Source: Mesocentrotus franciscanus (lineage: Eukaryota > Echinodermata > Echinoidea > Camarodonta > Strongylocentrotidae). From it: a stretch of DNA of 64,000 bases. Below are positions 11,901 to 22,943 of the stretch, piece by piece (position 1 is the first letter of the stretch; the number at the start of each line of letters is the position of its first letter). The notes under the pieces are model-generated. The model did no database searches. It saw only the letters and a program-made list of their open reading frames with translations, and was not told the origin of the DNA. The DNA lies in NCBI GenBank assembly GCA_037976565.1, contig CP137680.1:29316348-29380347 (forward strand), given 5' to 3'. The position numbers were made by a program, and so were the translations under genes.

Positions 11901-14105
11901 ATTAACGATGTATTACCTTCGACTTGCGTTTAAACAACGCCCATGTTTATGGGTCGATGAACTGTTATTCGATCAAGGTTACAGTGTACATCTTAATTAT
12001 TCATACCCTCACCAAGTTTAGTAGTTTTTCAAGTATTTGAACTATTGGTTCGTCCCGATTTATGTTTCTTAAGAATGTGAAAATGTAAAGCTTACATCTA
12101 AAAGCATTTAATCAGTTACGAAAAAAAACATCCAATTTACAAGGGGTATGATTTATTTAGTTGTTAACTGCACATTCTTAAATGTCTAATTTTTTTTAAA
12201 GCTTTCATCAGTGAAACACAAGTTGGAAATTATGTGATTATCATGCGAGCTCCTCTCCCATTTGATCTGTACAGAAAAATGTCACAAACTCTAATTTTCT
12301 TTGTTATTGATGACGGAAGAGACTTGCTTCATACAGGGGTTGTATAGAAACATATTTGCCATGATTATATTTATAGTGAAAGTATGATTGAAAATTTTCT
12401 TAATGGAAAATATAATTTTGTTTAAAGATTTTTGGTACAGGGCAATAGGAGGAGACCTCGCAAGATACGTCACAGAGTTGCCAATTTGTGTTTTATTGAT
12501 CACACTTCAAAAAATCATAACTTTCTTATGTTTTTATCGGTTTTTGCTCAACTTTTCACCGACCTCTTTCTCAAATTTGTCTGCTTCTTTTAAAATCAAC
12601 TTTATATCAGGGTGGACTACCCCTTTAAAGGATTACGGTCATTATTGTAATTTGCAAGTCCTCGACTTGTGAACCCAACGAAAGCATAAGAAGTACATTC
12701 TGATCAATAATCAATTCCTGACACGTTCTAGAAGCTGGCGTAATGATTTCAAAATTATTCGATAGCCCATGTTATAATTTGTATGGATGTTATAACACAA
12801 TTTGAATTTTTAATTTTTTTGTTTTGTTCTTTTTTTTTGTAAATTATTAATGAGCACAAATCAACACTAATTTTGTTCTGGACATTTTTTGGCAGTGCTT
12901 TAGACTAACACGAATTGTGTGGATCTATTTTTTACGAACTAAAAAACCTGTAGGCTAAACCTTTTTTTTTTTTGGTTTTGTTTTAGATCGTATGTCTGCT
13001 GTGTGTTATCTCACAATATCAAGAACTACACGAGGGGCGTGGTCGGATCTCTGACATCATGGCTGCTAGATCAGCGGTAAATATGCAGATCACTTATTCT
13101 CCTTCATATACAGTTGATTTGATTTGATTTATTCATTGATTTCACTGTAAATAATTAAGGATCAGTTTTCATGATTATATGTACTATACAAAATAAAGAT
13201 GGCAAATTATAAGTGTATTCATGAAATTTTAAGAAATAAACATGTAATTCATCATGATTTTAGTAGAGAAGAGTCAGTACTGCATGTGCATGCAGTCCTC
13301 GAATGGTACATGGTAAGAGTAAGAAGGGAAATTGAAAGGGAAACACGATAATAAAACCGGGGCTATCCCCTACAACAAACTAAAATGTTTTTTAATGTGA
13401 CTTTTCCTCTCATCCACACAATAAAGATAATTTAAGTCAAATTTGTATGATAACTTTGAAAAATATTAAGTTATTTTTCGTATTACATTTATTACAAAAT
13501 AACGAATTTTTTTATTATTTGTTGAAGCAGAGTTCTTGCAGCTTCTGAATAATTACTTGATGAGCTTTGGTTGTTTTGTTCGTTTGCCCAACATCTTTGA
13601 CATGCTGAAATATAGAAATTGTTTCTACTTGAAATCCCGACCCACTCTCTCTCTCTCTCTCCCCTCCCCCCTTCTTTCAGATTATCTTTATATGTCTATA
13701 TCCCTCTTTCTCTCTGTCTTTTTCTAAAAATAATTTAATAATTCTTTTTTTTAAACATAATTTCTCCCCTCCCTCGATCACCAGCGGGTTGTGGTGATAC
13801 AGCCCGGTGTGGCCCCTGTAGGAGTAATCGCTACCACAACATACGGGGGAAATACGACAGTCGTCGCGGCCCTGGGACAGCATGGTTACCCTCCACCACA
13901 GCAAGGGTACCCTCCACCCCAGCAGGGGTACCCTCCACCACAACAAGCCGGGCACCAGGGGTACGCGCCACAACCACCACAGCAGCAGCAGCAAGAGGGT
14001 TACCCTCCAGCAGGCCAGATACCGGGCCAACCAGCGGATCCTGCTCCAAGCTATTCTCAACAAGACCCGGCTCAACAACAGGACCAATCCTATCCGACTA
14101 AGTAA
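5773..14105 (+). CDS. LAPTM/Mtp-like tetraspan protein, copy A (exons 2-7, 5' partial)
   Basis: Six exons join in frame: 5773-5836, 6452-6567, 9635-9727, 11264-11326, 12987-13076 and 13785-14105 (stop TAA). All have AG acceptors and GT donors, and together they give 248 residues. Hydrophobic segments are visible in the first exon ([14 protein letters not shown]), the second ([18 protein letters not shown]), the third ([20 protein letters not shown]) and across the fourth and fifth, with the motif [17 protein letters not shown]. Four spans, an N-x-C-x-x-C motif at the end of the last span and a cytosolic Pro/Tyr-rich tail fit LAPTM-type endosome/lysosome membrane proteins; an arthropod-type four-span family (DUF4728-like) is the alternative. 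The first exon is not recognisable in 1-5772, so it probably lies upstream of the window or was missed because it is short. Exon boundaries and phases match copy B exactly, which supports the model more strongly than the family name. The function is not proven by the sequence. Confidence 0.8.
6323..6371 (+). repeat. (TTTA)n microsatellite
   Basis: About a dozen ATTT units in the intron just before the exon starting at 6452. Confidence 0.9.
6568..8118. other. Copy A intron 3, first part
   Basis: No exon seen. The stretch at about 6645-6720 is, in complement, similar to 41735-41800 in copy B intron 1 (the CGCAATT...AAAATACAT(C/T)ACAGCAGT words), so it is a dispersed repeat. Confidence 0.5.
8119..8415 (+). 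mobile_element. tRNA-derived SINE, second head type
   Basis: The head GTGTCGTGGTCGAGTGGATA ... GCGGTTCAAGTCCCGCCACG has A and B boxes and pairing ends (GTGTCGTGG / CCACGGCAC). The body CACTAATGTCCTTTGGCAAG and the (ATT)n tail at 8391-8415 are shared with the other copies. It lies in intron 3 of copy A. Confidence 0.75.
8529..8810 (+). repeat. 152-bp tandem duplication
   Basis: Two copies of a segment containing TTTTGCGGGAGATAATTGGA and GAATATTATAACATATTGAA start 152 bases apart (for instance 8541 and 8693), with few differences. Confidence 0.8.
8865..9004 (+). repeat. (CT)n microsatellite
   Basis: About 140 bp of CT repeats with small CCC/TTT interruptions in copy A intron 3. Open frames in all frames here are repeat by-products. 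Confidence 0.9.
9750..10010 (+). repeat. 132-bp imperfect tandem duplication in copy A intron 4
   Basis: GCCTGCTCCACCC and GGTTTCTTTCTTTCTTA recur 132 bases apart (first near 9818 and 9839). The open frames on the minus strand follow from this duplication. Confidence 0.65.
10892..11190 (+). mobile_element. tRNA-derived SINE, second head type, in copy A intron 4
   Basis: Close copy of 8119-8415: GGTGTTGTGGTCGAGTGGAT, B box GCGGTTCGAGTCCCGCCGCG, body GTCCTTTGGCAAGACATTGA, ATT-rich end at 11173-11190. It sits just upstream of the exon starting at 11264. Confidence 0.75.
11327..12986. other. Copy A intron 5
   Basis: AT-rich, with no exon. A phrase near 12605 (ATCAGGGTGGACTACCCCTT) looks like the end of a dispersed repeat, with its other end not found. 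A long pyrimidine tract precedes the acceptor at 12986. Confidence 0.5.
13636..13662 (+). repeat. Short CT run in copy A intron 6
   Basis: A CT-rich run about 130 bp before the last-exon acceptor at 13784; it may act as part of an extended pyrimidine tract, but the proximal tract at 13742-13775 is enough. Confidence 0.6.
13785..14105 (+). CDS. Last exon of copy A: Gly-Tyr-Pro-Gln-rich C-terminal tail
   Basis: This 321-bp exon encodes 106 residues plus stop. It starts [14 protein letters not shown], passes a Gly/Thr stretch, then has three tandem GYPPPQQ units (about 13882-13943), a degenerate [12 protein letters not shown] unit and [15 protein letters not shown], and ends QQDQSYPTK. The low-complexity, non-membrane tail follows directly after the last span and would face the cytosol if the family topology holds. 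PPxY-like and YPPP motifs in tails of this family recruit WW or SH3 proteins; here that is inferred. Copies B and C stop before this exon. The acceptor (CACCAG) is preceded by a pyrimidine-rich tract. The 188-residue open frame on the opposite strand (14243-13677) is an antisense by-product of the repeats. Confidence 0.8.
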   Translation, partial: RVVVIQPGVAPVGVIATTTYGGNTTVVAALGQHGYPPPQQGYPPPQQGYPPPQQAGHQGYAPQPPQQQQQEGYPPAGQIPGQPADPAPSYSQQDPAQQQDQSYPTK

Positions 14106-14277
14106 AATAGATACAGCTACCAGTAGCTGCCAAGGAGGGAACTTCACACCACCCCGCCTCCAGTACGTCCCTCGACCCCCAACCAAATACCCACTCAGGC
14201 AACATCCATTCATCCCTAAATACACCCTATTATGAATAAGCATGGTTAACTATAATAAGCATAATTATAGTGGTAGA

Positions 14278-15810
14278 CAGGGGCGGCGATTTCTTTTCAT
14301 GACCGGGGGGGACGAAATGCGAGGGACGAGCAAAAACTGTTTTTTTTTTTGGGGGGGGGGTTTGCATCACCACCACTTGTTATGTAACTGCATGTAACCA
14401 CATGTTACATGCAGGCCCCGCGAAACGTTTTTCAAAGTGGGGGGGGGCTTGGGTGGGGCTAAAGTAAGTATTTACGATCAGGTAGAGCAAAGCGAGCGAG
14501 GCAAGTGGAGCGTAAATTGGCGTGGGGTCCAGGGGCAAAGCCCCGGCGGGGGACAAGAGTCGGAGCCCAATGAAGCTCAGGGGGTTCAGGCATTTAATTA
14601 CGGTCAGATGAGCATCCAGGGCCCTGCCTTAGGGCCCCAGGTGGGGTCCAGGGGTGGAGCCCCCGGAAGCTCAGAGGTTTTAGGCATTTAATTACGGTCA
14701 GATGAGCATATTTTGATACCTTATTTGTGACACTGGCATTAATTGGAGTCGGGTACAGGGGGCAGAGCCCCCAGAATCTCAGGGGTTTTGGGCATTAAAT
14801 TACGATCAAATAAGCATCCGAGGGCCGCCTTAGGGCCCTGAGTTGTGTCCAGGAGGAAAAGCCCCCGGAAGCTCAGGGGTTTTAGGCATTTAATTACGGT
14901 CAGATGAGCATATTTTGATACCTTATTTGTGACACTGGCATTAATTGGAGTCGGGTACAGGGGGCAGAGCCCCCAGAATCTCAGGGGTTTGGGGCATTAA
15001 ATTACGATCAGATAAGCATCCGAGGGCCGCCTTAGGGCCCTGAATTGTGTCCAGGGGGAAGAGCCCCCGGAAGCTCAGGGCTTTTAGGCATTTAATTACG
15101 GTCAGATGAGCATATTTTGATACCTTATTTGTGACACTGGCATTAATTGGAGTCGGGTCCAGGGGGCAGAGCCCCCAGAATATAAGGGGTTCTGGGCATT
15201 AAATTACGATCAGATAAGCATCCGAGGGCCGTCTTCGGGCACTTGGTGGGGTCTAGGGGGCAGTGCTCCCGGAAGCTCAGGGAAAAATCATGCCATTACA
15301 GCAACATTTGTAAATCACTGGTATCGAATTAGAAATACACCATGTCTGAATTTTATTAGGGGGCAACTGCCCCAAGCCCCCTATCAGTAAGCCAGTGCGA
15401 GGGAGCATAATGAACGAGAGGGGTGAAAGTGACGGAAGTGACTACCCCCTCACAGGTTTTTTGAAGTTATGTTGTATTAAATAATTACATTCCTTAGCAA
15501 AACTATAGTATAACAGAAATCAAGCAATATACTTTTTTCACATTTCACATTTCTACAATATTTACATGTAAATTTTGAAGGATATTCTGCGAGGGAGCGA
15601 AGCTCCCGAGCGAGAAGATTTTGCATTTTTATTTGTCTAAACACTGCACTCTTGGGCCCTCCAGAGCCTAAAAGTGTGTTGCGGTCTTTATAGTTAGTAT
15701 TTGCTATACATTTTTTGTGTGCACTTTTTCAAATTTTCCGGGGGGGACGATCCCCCTAAACAAATTGAGGGGGACGTGTCCCCCGTCCCCCCCCCGGATC
15801 ACCGCCCCTG
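14278..15810. mobile_element. hAT-type element with internal 202-bp tandem repeats
   Basis: Ends are CAGGGGCGGCGAT and, in complement, CAGGGGCGGTGATCC. An exact 8-bp duplication GTGGTAGA flanks both sides (14270-14277, 15811-15818). Both features are typical of hAT elements. The middle is about three and a half copies of a 202-bp unit (the phrase CAGATGAGCATATTTTGATA starts at 14699, 14901 and 15103). No transposase coding sequence is seen, so it is non-autonomous. The open frame at 14437-14691 is a by-product of the repeat. Confidence 0.85.
14640..15280 (+). repeat. 202-bp tandem repeat array in the hAT-type element
   Basis: Successive units start 202 bases apart. Each contains two half-units related to each other (GGGGCAGAGCCCCCAGAATC and GAGCCCCCGGAAGCTCAGGG types), each with a short GC hairpin. 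The last unit degenerates after 15240. Confidence 0.8.
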
Positions 15811-16027
15811 GTGGTAGATATACAATTTGACCTTATCATAAAACAGGTTATGAGTTCCCCTGCAGGATTATTGAAGGTAAAAGGGGTGGGAGGTATGTTT
15901 GTGAGAAGCCTAAGGCGCCAATGAGGGATTGTTAGAATGACGTGCGATTCCTAGAAGTTGGCCTACTACCAGACCGCAGCTGTGGGCACGCACGTGCAAA
16001 AAGACACACGGCGCGTTGTGACAATAA

Positions 16028-16502
16028 TGCCTAGGTCACATTTGCTCTACGGCTAGGATACGGTGACCGTGGGAATGCTGCAGGCAGTGGCGGATCCAGG
16101 AGGGCCCGGGGGGCCCGGGCCTCCTCCCCTAGAAAAAAAAACAGGTAAAAACACCCTTTTTTTGAAAAAAAAAGAAGTTGGGCCCCCTCCCCTGGCGCCC
16201 AAGGGGGGGTGGCGTTGGAAAAAAATTACCCTTCCCGGAGGGGAAAAAAATTTTCGGGTGCCAAAAAAAATAATTGTGCTCACTACCCCTGGTGCCCAAG
16301 GGGTGGTGGAAAAAAATTTCAGGTGCCGTTTTTTTGGGGCTCACCCCCACTGAGCGAAAAATCGACCGGCACGATTTTCAAATTTTCGCACGAAGTGGGC
16401 CCCTTTTTAGGCCCCCTCCCTTGCCGCCGGCTGGATCCGCCCCTGGCTGCAGGGGCCCTATAATCGATATTGGCCGTAGATTTTAGAACCCACGGCCGCC
16501 TA
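16028..16502. mobile_element. Truncated copy of the GC-rich TGCCTAGGTCACATTTG element
   Basis: The left end TGCCTAGGTCACATTTGC at 16028, followed by CTACGGCTAGGATACGG, matches the complement of the right end of the full copy at 17501-18172. The hAT MITE (16085-16445) interrupts it. The right terminus is lost near ACGGCCGCCTAATTAC. Confidence 0.6.
16085..16445. mobile_element. Short hAT-type MITE
   Basis: Ends CAGTGGCGGATCCAG and, in complement, CAGGGGCGGATCCAG. The 8-bp duplication GCTGCAGG is exact (16077-16084, 16446-16453). Length 361 bp, with GC-rich homopolymer-prone content and no gene. It has inserted into an older GC-rich TTAA-type element whose left end is at 16028. Confidence 0.85.
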
Positions 16503-17500
16503 ATTACTACTTATAGTCCAAACCACACGCACGTCTTTCACTAGTCATGATTTTGTTGCTTTTGTTGTTACTGTTGTTGTTTGTTTTAGACTTCAATTTC
16601 AAATGATTTATGAACTTTATATAAATTTGAACAATTAGGACTTTGTAATCATGTATACATTTTGCAAATTGTGTTTCGTTAAATGTGTTAATCCAAGATT
16701 GTTACTATATATGTAAATCAAATAAATATGCGAGAAAAATCTCTTGTATCATCGAAAGAGTTTTCCCGAGAAGTTTTGCGATGATAGAAGTGATCTTGTT
16801 ATTTCACAATTGTTAAGGTAGATGTTTTGTAAAAACCAGTTTAATTGTTGGAAACGTCACTCGAATGTGTGATTTTCCTGCGTCTAACTGTATATAGATT
16901 TTACTTTTCAATATTCTATTATAAGAGCCAGCTGTTACGGATTGTTTCCTCCAACCCAGGTCATTTTCTAACTAAAACAGATGACACAGTCACACAAAGT
17001 GGTTAAGATGAACATGTCATGTTGAACTTCTTCGAGAACCATTGCAAAACAAAACTCTGCACAACCCGTCCACAGGACGAGTATGTATAAACATCAGTAT
17101 ATACATCCATTGCACTCCCCCTCATAAACGAGCACATATACAAGTAGGGGTAGTTCTATAAAACATTTGGCTGTCAATGTTGTTTCAGCAACTGTTGTAA
17201 GAATACAGAAGCCTGAAAGTATTGATAAGTACAAGGTTTTTGTAGATTTAGAAGTCTGATAAAAAAAAAGTCAGCCTGTAAAACTATACAGTACCAGCAT
17301 GCAAATAGTATCCCATTGTCGTCTAGTGGTTTCTTTGTTTATACAATAAAATTCAGTATGAACAGCTATAAGTAAAAACATTAACCATTTTTCTAGCATC
17401 CTGCTCTACCATTTTGATCACTGACTTTTGCATATATCAGAAGGCATTTGTACTAAACATAAAACAAATACAATTCTAATCGCAGAGAAGTTCACATTAA

Positions 17501-18172
17501 TGCCTAGGTCACATTTGCCGCGGCGGCCGTGCGGTCTAAAGTATCTACGGCCAATAGCAATTATAGGGCCGCCGCAGCATTCCCACGGTCACATACGGTA
17601 GCGGTCACATATGTTAGGGTAGCCGCACGACGTATTTTGAATTTGTGGAGAGAGAAAACTTGCGGCTGCCGTACGGCCTTGAAGTGATGACGCACGGCCG
17701 CCCTAGGGCGTCCCTGCGGCGGCCGTAGGGTTTTGACAAATACCAAGGCTCCCGCAAGGCCACCGTATACGGTCGCGGTAGGGCCGCCTTAAGGCTGACC
17801 TAGGACGCCCGTGGAATTCCTGCGGCCACCGCAATTTGTTTGGGGTCCGCAAAAGTCAGTTATAATTTATAAAACCCTAGAGCAGCCGCACGGCAAACGT
17901 AAGGCCACCGTATGCCCGACGTATGGTCGCCATGGAACCGCTCTACGGCATGGCTACGGCGTGTCTAAGCGCTACGGCGAACTTAGAAATGAAAACAGTT
18001 ATAACTCCGCGTTATAATTCCACGGCGAGCCGTGCGTGCCTGTAAAGATAGGGATGCGCCCTAGGGTGACCCTGAGGCCACCGCAGATTATCTGCGGCCG
18101 CCGCAAGAATCTCTCGATTTCGGGGGCGTACGGCCGCCGTATCCTAGCCGTAAAGCAAATGTGACCTAGGCA
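17501..18172. mobile_element. GC-rich MITE with TTAA target duplication
   Basis: Terminal inverted repeats TGCCTAGGTCACATTTG / CAAATGTGACCTAGGCA are perfect, with TTAA on both sides (17497-17500, 18173-18176). The 672-bp interior is made of short GC-rich words such as CGGCCGCCGTA and TACGGC on both strands, which predicts strong secondary structure. It stands out sharply from the AT-rich surroundings. Confidence 0.8.
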
Positions 18173-18479
18173 TTAATGACCTATCAATATTTATATGTCT
18201 TGATGCTCCTTTGCAAATTTGAATCTAAACACATTTTTTTGCATAAGAATAATAATAAACAAACTTCAGTAACATAAAAACCTGTCTGAAAGATAGTATA
18301 GTATAGCCTCACGTCAGTTGTAAAAACATGTTACTGTTAATCTGAACTTTTGCGCTGTAGTGCAAAACCATATCATCTTTGTTGGTTGAATAGTGAATAT
18401 TTTCAAGAATTTTTTCGATTACTTTATATCCATAACCAAAGATATGGTAAAACACCAAAATCCTTTTTTGTTTCAAAAT

Positions 18480-18760
18480 TGGGGGGGGGCTCGAGGCCCT
18501 CGAGCCCCGCCGTTCCGCGGGCCCTGACATGTAGGCCTCTAAATAAGCATATTTCTTGCCTGACTAATTTAGGAATTTTTCATTTTCTAACAAACGCATA
18601 CAAAAGTTTAATTTACAAAAAAAGTGAGGAAAATCTCGGAAAATTGTGTCATTTCAGCAACATTTGTAAATCACCGGTATCGAATTTTGAAATGAACCAC
18701 GTTTGAATTATATTTGGGAACTGCCCCCACCAGTACGCCAGTGCCCCCGATCTACAACTT
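18480..18760. mobile_element. Fragment related to the hAT element at 14278-15810
   Basis: The phrase CAGCAACATTTGTAAATCAC and what follows (to GCCAGTGC) near 18655-18750 matches the end of the hAT-type element near 15299-15396. A GC-rich hairpin (GGGCTCGAGGCCCTCGAGCCC) lies at 18488-18508. Termini are not clear. Confidence 0.45.
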
Positions 18761-18789
18761 GTTGGCGGGAAAAATCGCAACTGATCTCC

Positions 18790-19170
18790 CTACCTTTCTT
18801 CTTCCTCTTTTTTGTTCCCTTTTAGCTCTTCTATTTCCCTTTCCCTTCCCTTCCTTCTCTCTCTTTTAGGTTTGCTGGGGGGAGGCAAAAGCCTTTTTAC
18901 AACTGATATCCCCCTTCTTTTCCTTTCTTCTTCCTCTTTTCATTTTTCCTTTCCCTTTCCTTCCTCCTCTCTTATTTTTTTAATGGGAGGGGGAGACAAC
19001 AGCCTGGAATGCAAGGCCTTTTCGCCCCCGATCTCCTTCTTTTTTCCCTTTTCTTTTCTTATTCCTCTTCTTTCTTTCCCTTTCTCTCCTCTTTCCCTTT
19101 CCCTTCTTTTACTTCTCTCTCTCTCTCTTTCTCTTTTTTGCGGGGGCAAGGCCCGCTCGGCCCACCCCTG
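18790..19170 (+). repeat. Pyrimidine-rich tract
   Basis: About 380 bp of C/T-rich imperfect repeats, interrupted by GGGGGGAGGCAAAAGCC-like words near 18880, 18985 and 19140 that suggest a roughly 110-130 bp higher unit. The open frames here on both strands are low-complexity by-products. Confidence 0.55.
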
Positions 19171-19373
19171 GACCAGCACCGGCTGTATCAATACACTTTA
19201 TGGAAGACGTGTTGTTTTTTCAGTCATTTTAGGTTTCTGTTATCTGTAGAAAGCATAAAATTTATTATGATCAAAGCTAAGATTAACAAAATACTACCGT
19301 TTTAGTTTTGCTGCTCCCGGAAACAATTCACTATTAAATTCCTAGTCACTGAGTGGCAGTTGTTTTTAATCTA

Positions 19374-19830
19374 TAGGCCCGGTCACACATAACAATTAGT
19401 GCGATTTGGATTGCGATGCAAAGATCGATTTTTTTTTTTTAAATTTTGCGACCATTCACACATGTCACTTTAGTGGAAATTGGATCGCGATGCAACGATT
19501 GATTTTTTGGGGGCGACCATTCACACACAGGAGAATTCTCGCTGGACGGCAAGAACCTCCGAACTGTGCATGCGTGAATCTTGACGATGTATGCGCGCTT
19601 GGAATCCTGGGATTAAATAAATCGAATTTGATTCTCAATACCCATTCCCACACACAGCGCCCGACAAACTATCGCGATTATTCTGAAAAATCGCAAGACT
19701 TACTGCGAATTGGATCGCGAAGGTTAATGAAATTATTCTGTCCACACACGCAAAAGAAAGGGATTTTTGGATCGCGATGCAAAAATCGATTTTTATATCT
19801 CTCTTTTTTATGTAGGTGTGAACGCCCCTT
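19374..19830. mobile_element. MITE-like element with ATCGCGATGCAA repeats
   Basis: It begins GGCCCGGTCACACATAA and ends GGTGTGAACGCCCCTTA, which is partly complementary to the start. The words GGATCGCGATGCAA and CATTCACACA recur (near 19408, 19481 and 19768; near 19453 and 19517). No target duplication was identified. Open frames on both strands are by-products. Confidence 0.5.
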
Positions 19831-20712
19831 ATCATAATTTGTTTGTCTTTATCTATTATTCTTTTAATAGCAGGTCACGTCAAGGATTTTGGTAAATTGT
19901 TTGTCATATCTCCTTCTCTCTTCGCGGCAGATATTTCGAAACATTAGGATATCGCATTCTGTGGGGGAAAATCAGTTCGAAAAGTCAAAAATCCATTGAA
20001 ATAAAATAATTTTGGTCTCATTTACACTGCGTAGCCAGCTCTCCCTGCGGGCTCTACGAATCATTAATCAACTCAGCATTGTCGTGTACCCACTTAATAC
20101 ACCCGGGGCTAGAGGGACAAATGTGGGCAAAACACCTTGTCTAATGATGTAATCATCGAGCAAGGTTTGACCCAGGACATTTCGTATGAGAGTCAAAAGC
20201 TTTTAATAAACATATACCGAAAGTGCTCCCTGAGTTATATGAGTCCCTGAGTCATATGAAAATTATGTAATAATACAAATTGATTTTGCTTCTCCATTGA
20301 TCGACCATTAAAATGCCAGATAATTGTTGTTTGTGTTTAATGGCTGCGGCCACGAAGAGAGAAGGAATGGAATAAACAAATGTTTTTTTTTTAATAATTG
20401 TTTTAAGCATGTTTTTGTTTCATAAATTCGTCAAAATGTATCTTAGCTTTTAGATATTACTGATATGTTCTTTCAAAATGACGCATATTCGGTCCAACTT
20501 CTTATGGGCGAAAAGAAAGAGAAAGAAAATCTTTCCAAAACTGAAATTATTGGCTTGTTGTCATGGATATGTGATGGATGTTGTGATAGATATTTTGGAC
20601 TGGTCAAGTTTGAGAGTTGGTTGGGTTCTGACGGAGATGAAAAAGTTGTTAGGTTTCTCATTCCTTTTATTTTAGTTTGAAAGAAGATCATAGCAAATTG
20701 GTTCCCTGATAA
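19831..20712. other. No gene seen
   Basis: Anonymous AT-rich sequence. Overlapping short open frames on both strands near 20465-20817 show no recognisable family. Confidence 0.4.
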
Positions 20713-21523
20713 GGATTGCTCTTCATATGACCTCATATTCAAAATATGACTAGAAATAGCTAAAGAGTTTTGACTTAACTTGATAGGCCACACGCGTTTC
20801 CAGTCCCATATACTCATTTTATGTGTGAAGTGTTTGTGACTTTCAGCAAGATAGGGTCTTTTGTCACTTTGACCTTTGAAAACCCCCCTTCCCCCAAAAA
20901 AAAAAAAAAAAAATGGTGATAATAAATAAATTAATTAATTAATTAATAAAAAATAATTAAAAAATTAAAAAATTAAACCAATCAATAAATAAATAAATTT
21001 AAAAAAAGCAAACCTTTCTACAGCATGTACACATTTTACTTCGCACTGTAAACGCAAGACGAGTACTTGAGGCCAAATTAAAAGAAAAATTGTTTCTCTT
21101 CCTCCTCTCCTTCATTTTTGTTATTATGATGGTAATGATGATGATAGTTGTGATGGTGGTAGTGGTGATGGTGGTGATGGTGGTGATGGTGGTGGTAATG
21201 GCGATGATGATGATTACGATGGGGATGTTGATGGTGTGATGGTGGTGGTGCTGTTGGTCTTAATGTGGTGGTGGTGGTGATGATGATAATGATGATAGTA
21301 AAAATCATAATGATAATAATGCTTATATATTGTGGTGGTAATGGTGGTGATAATAGTGATGATGGGGTGGTGGTGATGGTCGTGGTGATGTTGATGATTA
21401 GGGTGGTGATGGTGGTGGTGGTGGTGATGGTGGTGGAGCTGTTGGTATTAATGGTGGTGGTGGTGGTGATGATGATAATGATGATAATAAAAATGATAAT
21501 GATAATAATGCTTATATATTAAT

Positions 21524-21565
<42 letters not shown>

Positions 21566-21910
21566 TCCATCATCAAAAAATAATAATAATATTATTAATA
21601 GTAGTAATGCTACTACTACCACTACTACTACTGGTAATTTTCATTATAAAAAGTCCAACTAACCTATTTTAAAAGGCTTAAAGAGAAGGTGAAGAGTAAT
21701 TTGTGAGGGTGTTTCATTATTATTATCCAAGTGTGGAAGAACATTAGAGAAAAAAATTTCCCTGAAAAGCATGGCTCTTTATTAAAATGCCTTCATATTC
21801 TAAATATGACATGTAACAGCTTAAAAATGAGGATTATATTTTTATGGCACATGCAATTGTAGTCCCATATACATCTTTCTGTGTACAGTGATTGTTACTT
21901 TTACCAAGAC
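20713..21910 (+). repeat. Related flanks around a GAT/GGT array
   Basis: A segment with TTCATAT...CATATTC...ATATGAC and GTCCCATATAC...TGTG at 20713-20860 recurs, diverged, at 21772-21910. Between them are poly-A and AT-rich runs (20895-21005), the GAT/GGT array (21120-21530) and (ATA)n (21520-21600). Confidence 0.5.
21120..21620 (+). repeat. GAT/GGT trinucleotide array and (AAT)n
   Basis: About 400 bp of GATGGTGGTGAT-like units; the phrase TGATAATAATGCTTATATATT occurs at both 21311 and 21499, showing a 188-bp higher-order duplication. It ends in (AAT)n at 21525-21563 and (TAC)n near 21610. Poly-His and poly-Met/Val open frames here are not genes. Confidence 0.85.
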
Positions 21911-22435
21911 TGGGCAAAATTTATTTAAATTTTAATGATTCCAGAACCTTGCAGTACACACCAATACGTATATGCTACATAATCAACTTTTTCTGATCGA
22001 TTCCACATCGTTTCTTTCGCAATGCCATCGCATGACCAGAACTCAACTTTATCTTTAAGCTAGGCATACGAAAGTTAAATAATGTAGGATATACATGTAC
22101 GAATACCTATGAAAATCACTGTACACATAATTTGTGGTTTTAGGATGGCCGGACTATTCACACATACGGCCAGGAAAAATGTCCTTCACCCTAAGAAATA
22201 AAACAAAAAAAAGAGTAAATGAAAAAATGAAACTTATTAATACAATAACAACGTTTTTTCTAGGTGAAATAGTAATCGGCATTGAATTTCTAAGGAAATC
22301 CGCAAAACGCAGTAAATCGACTATGAAAGACATAGTCTTTGTGTTGTACTGCATTTTGGAAAATTTGTGGTTTCAGAACCCGGATTTTTTGTTTTGTTGA
22401 AAATTCAACGTTCAAGTTTCAAGTTTATTCGTTCC

Positions 22436-22620
22436 TATGGTGGCTCCTAAGGGACACGCAAACGCAAAAATTTGACGTATACCTATGCAACAAATTTTTC
22501 GTTTTTTACGTCCAAGACGTGAAAATCTAAAAATTTGACGAAAACCTATGCAACAAATTTTTCGTGTTTTACGTCCAAGACGTGAAAATCCAAAAAATTG
22601 ACGTATACCTTTGTTTGGTA
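22436..22620 (+). repeat. Subterminal tandem repeats of the THAP palindrome, left end
   Basis: Units of about 60 bp share GACGTATACCTATGCAACAA and TTTACGTCCAAGACGTGAAA. About two and a half units lie here and a longer run lies at the right end (about 28005-28215, opposite strand). Subterminal repeats of this type are usual transposase binding sites in long-TIR elements; that use is inferred. Confidence 0.7.
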
Positions 22621-22943
22621 ATTTTTTCATTTTTCTGTACTCAATGGCCCTAAAGGGCCACGCAGACGTGAAAATCGGCTGGAAAATCTGCGTCAAATAT
22701 TCACGTCTGCGCCTCCCGAAAGGGAAACGCAGACGTGAATATTGGACGCAGATTTTTGGGGGGCTGGAAAATCTGCGTCCAATATTCACGTCTGCGTCTC
22801 CCAAAAGGGAAACGCAGACGTGAATATTTGACGTGAATTTTTTTTCAGTAAGCTGAGCACCTACGCTACATACATAGTGCATAACATTTCTGGCCTGCTG
22901 CCGCAGATGTGATGCGAATGTAGACTCTCTAAATGTCAACAAA

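Larger units (their letters stand above)
14106..16740 (+). other. Probable 3' UTR / downstream region of copy A
   Basis: No coding signal follows the stop at 14105. The first well-placed AATAAA is at 16721, after two hAT-type insertions (14278-15810 and 16085-16445). If that signal is used, the transposons sit in the 3' UTR. This is inferred from a single hexamer; an earlier, less canonical signal cannot be excluded. Confidence 0.3.

Noticed and set aside
13677..14243. 188-residue open frame on the minus strand, the longest Leu/Arg/Trp-rich frame in the region
   Set aside because: It is antisense to the GYPPPQQ repeat exon of copy A; a repeat without stops on one strand easily gives an open frame on the other. 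The plus frame joins exactly to the upstream exons.
14437..14691. 84-residue Gly-rich protein
   Set aside because: Lies wholly within the internal repeats of the hAT-type element and overlaps no splice or promoter signal.
21078..21522. Poly-His/Thr and poly-Val/Met open frames
   Set aside because: Translation of the GAT/GGT array on both strands.
21120..21620. CRISPR-like regular repeats
   Set aside because: Simple trinucleotide arrays with no unique spacers, in an animal-type genome.
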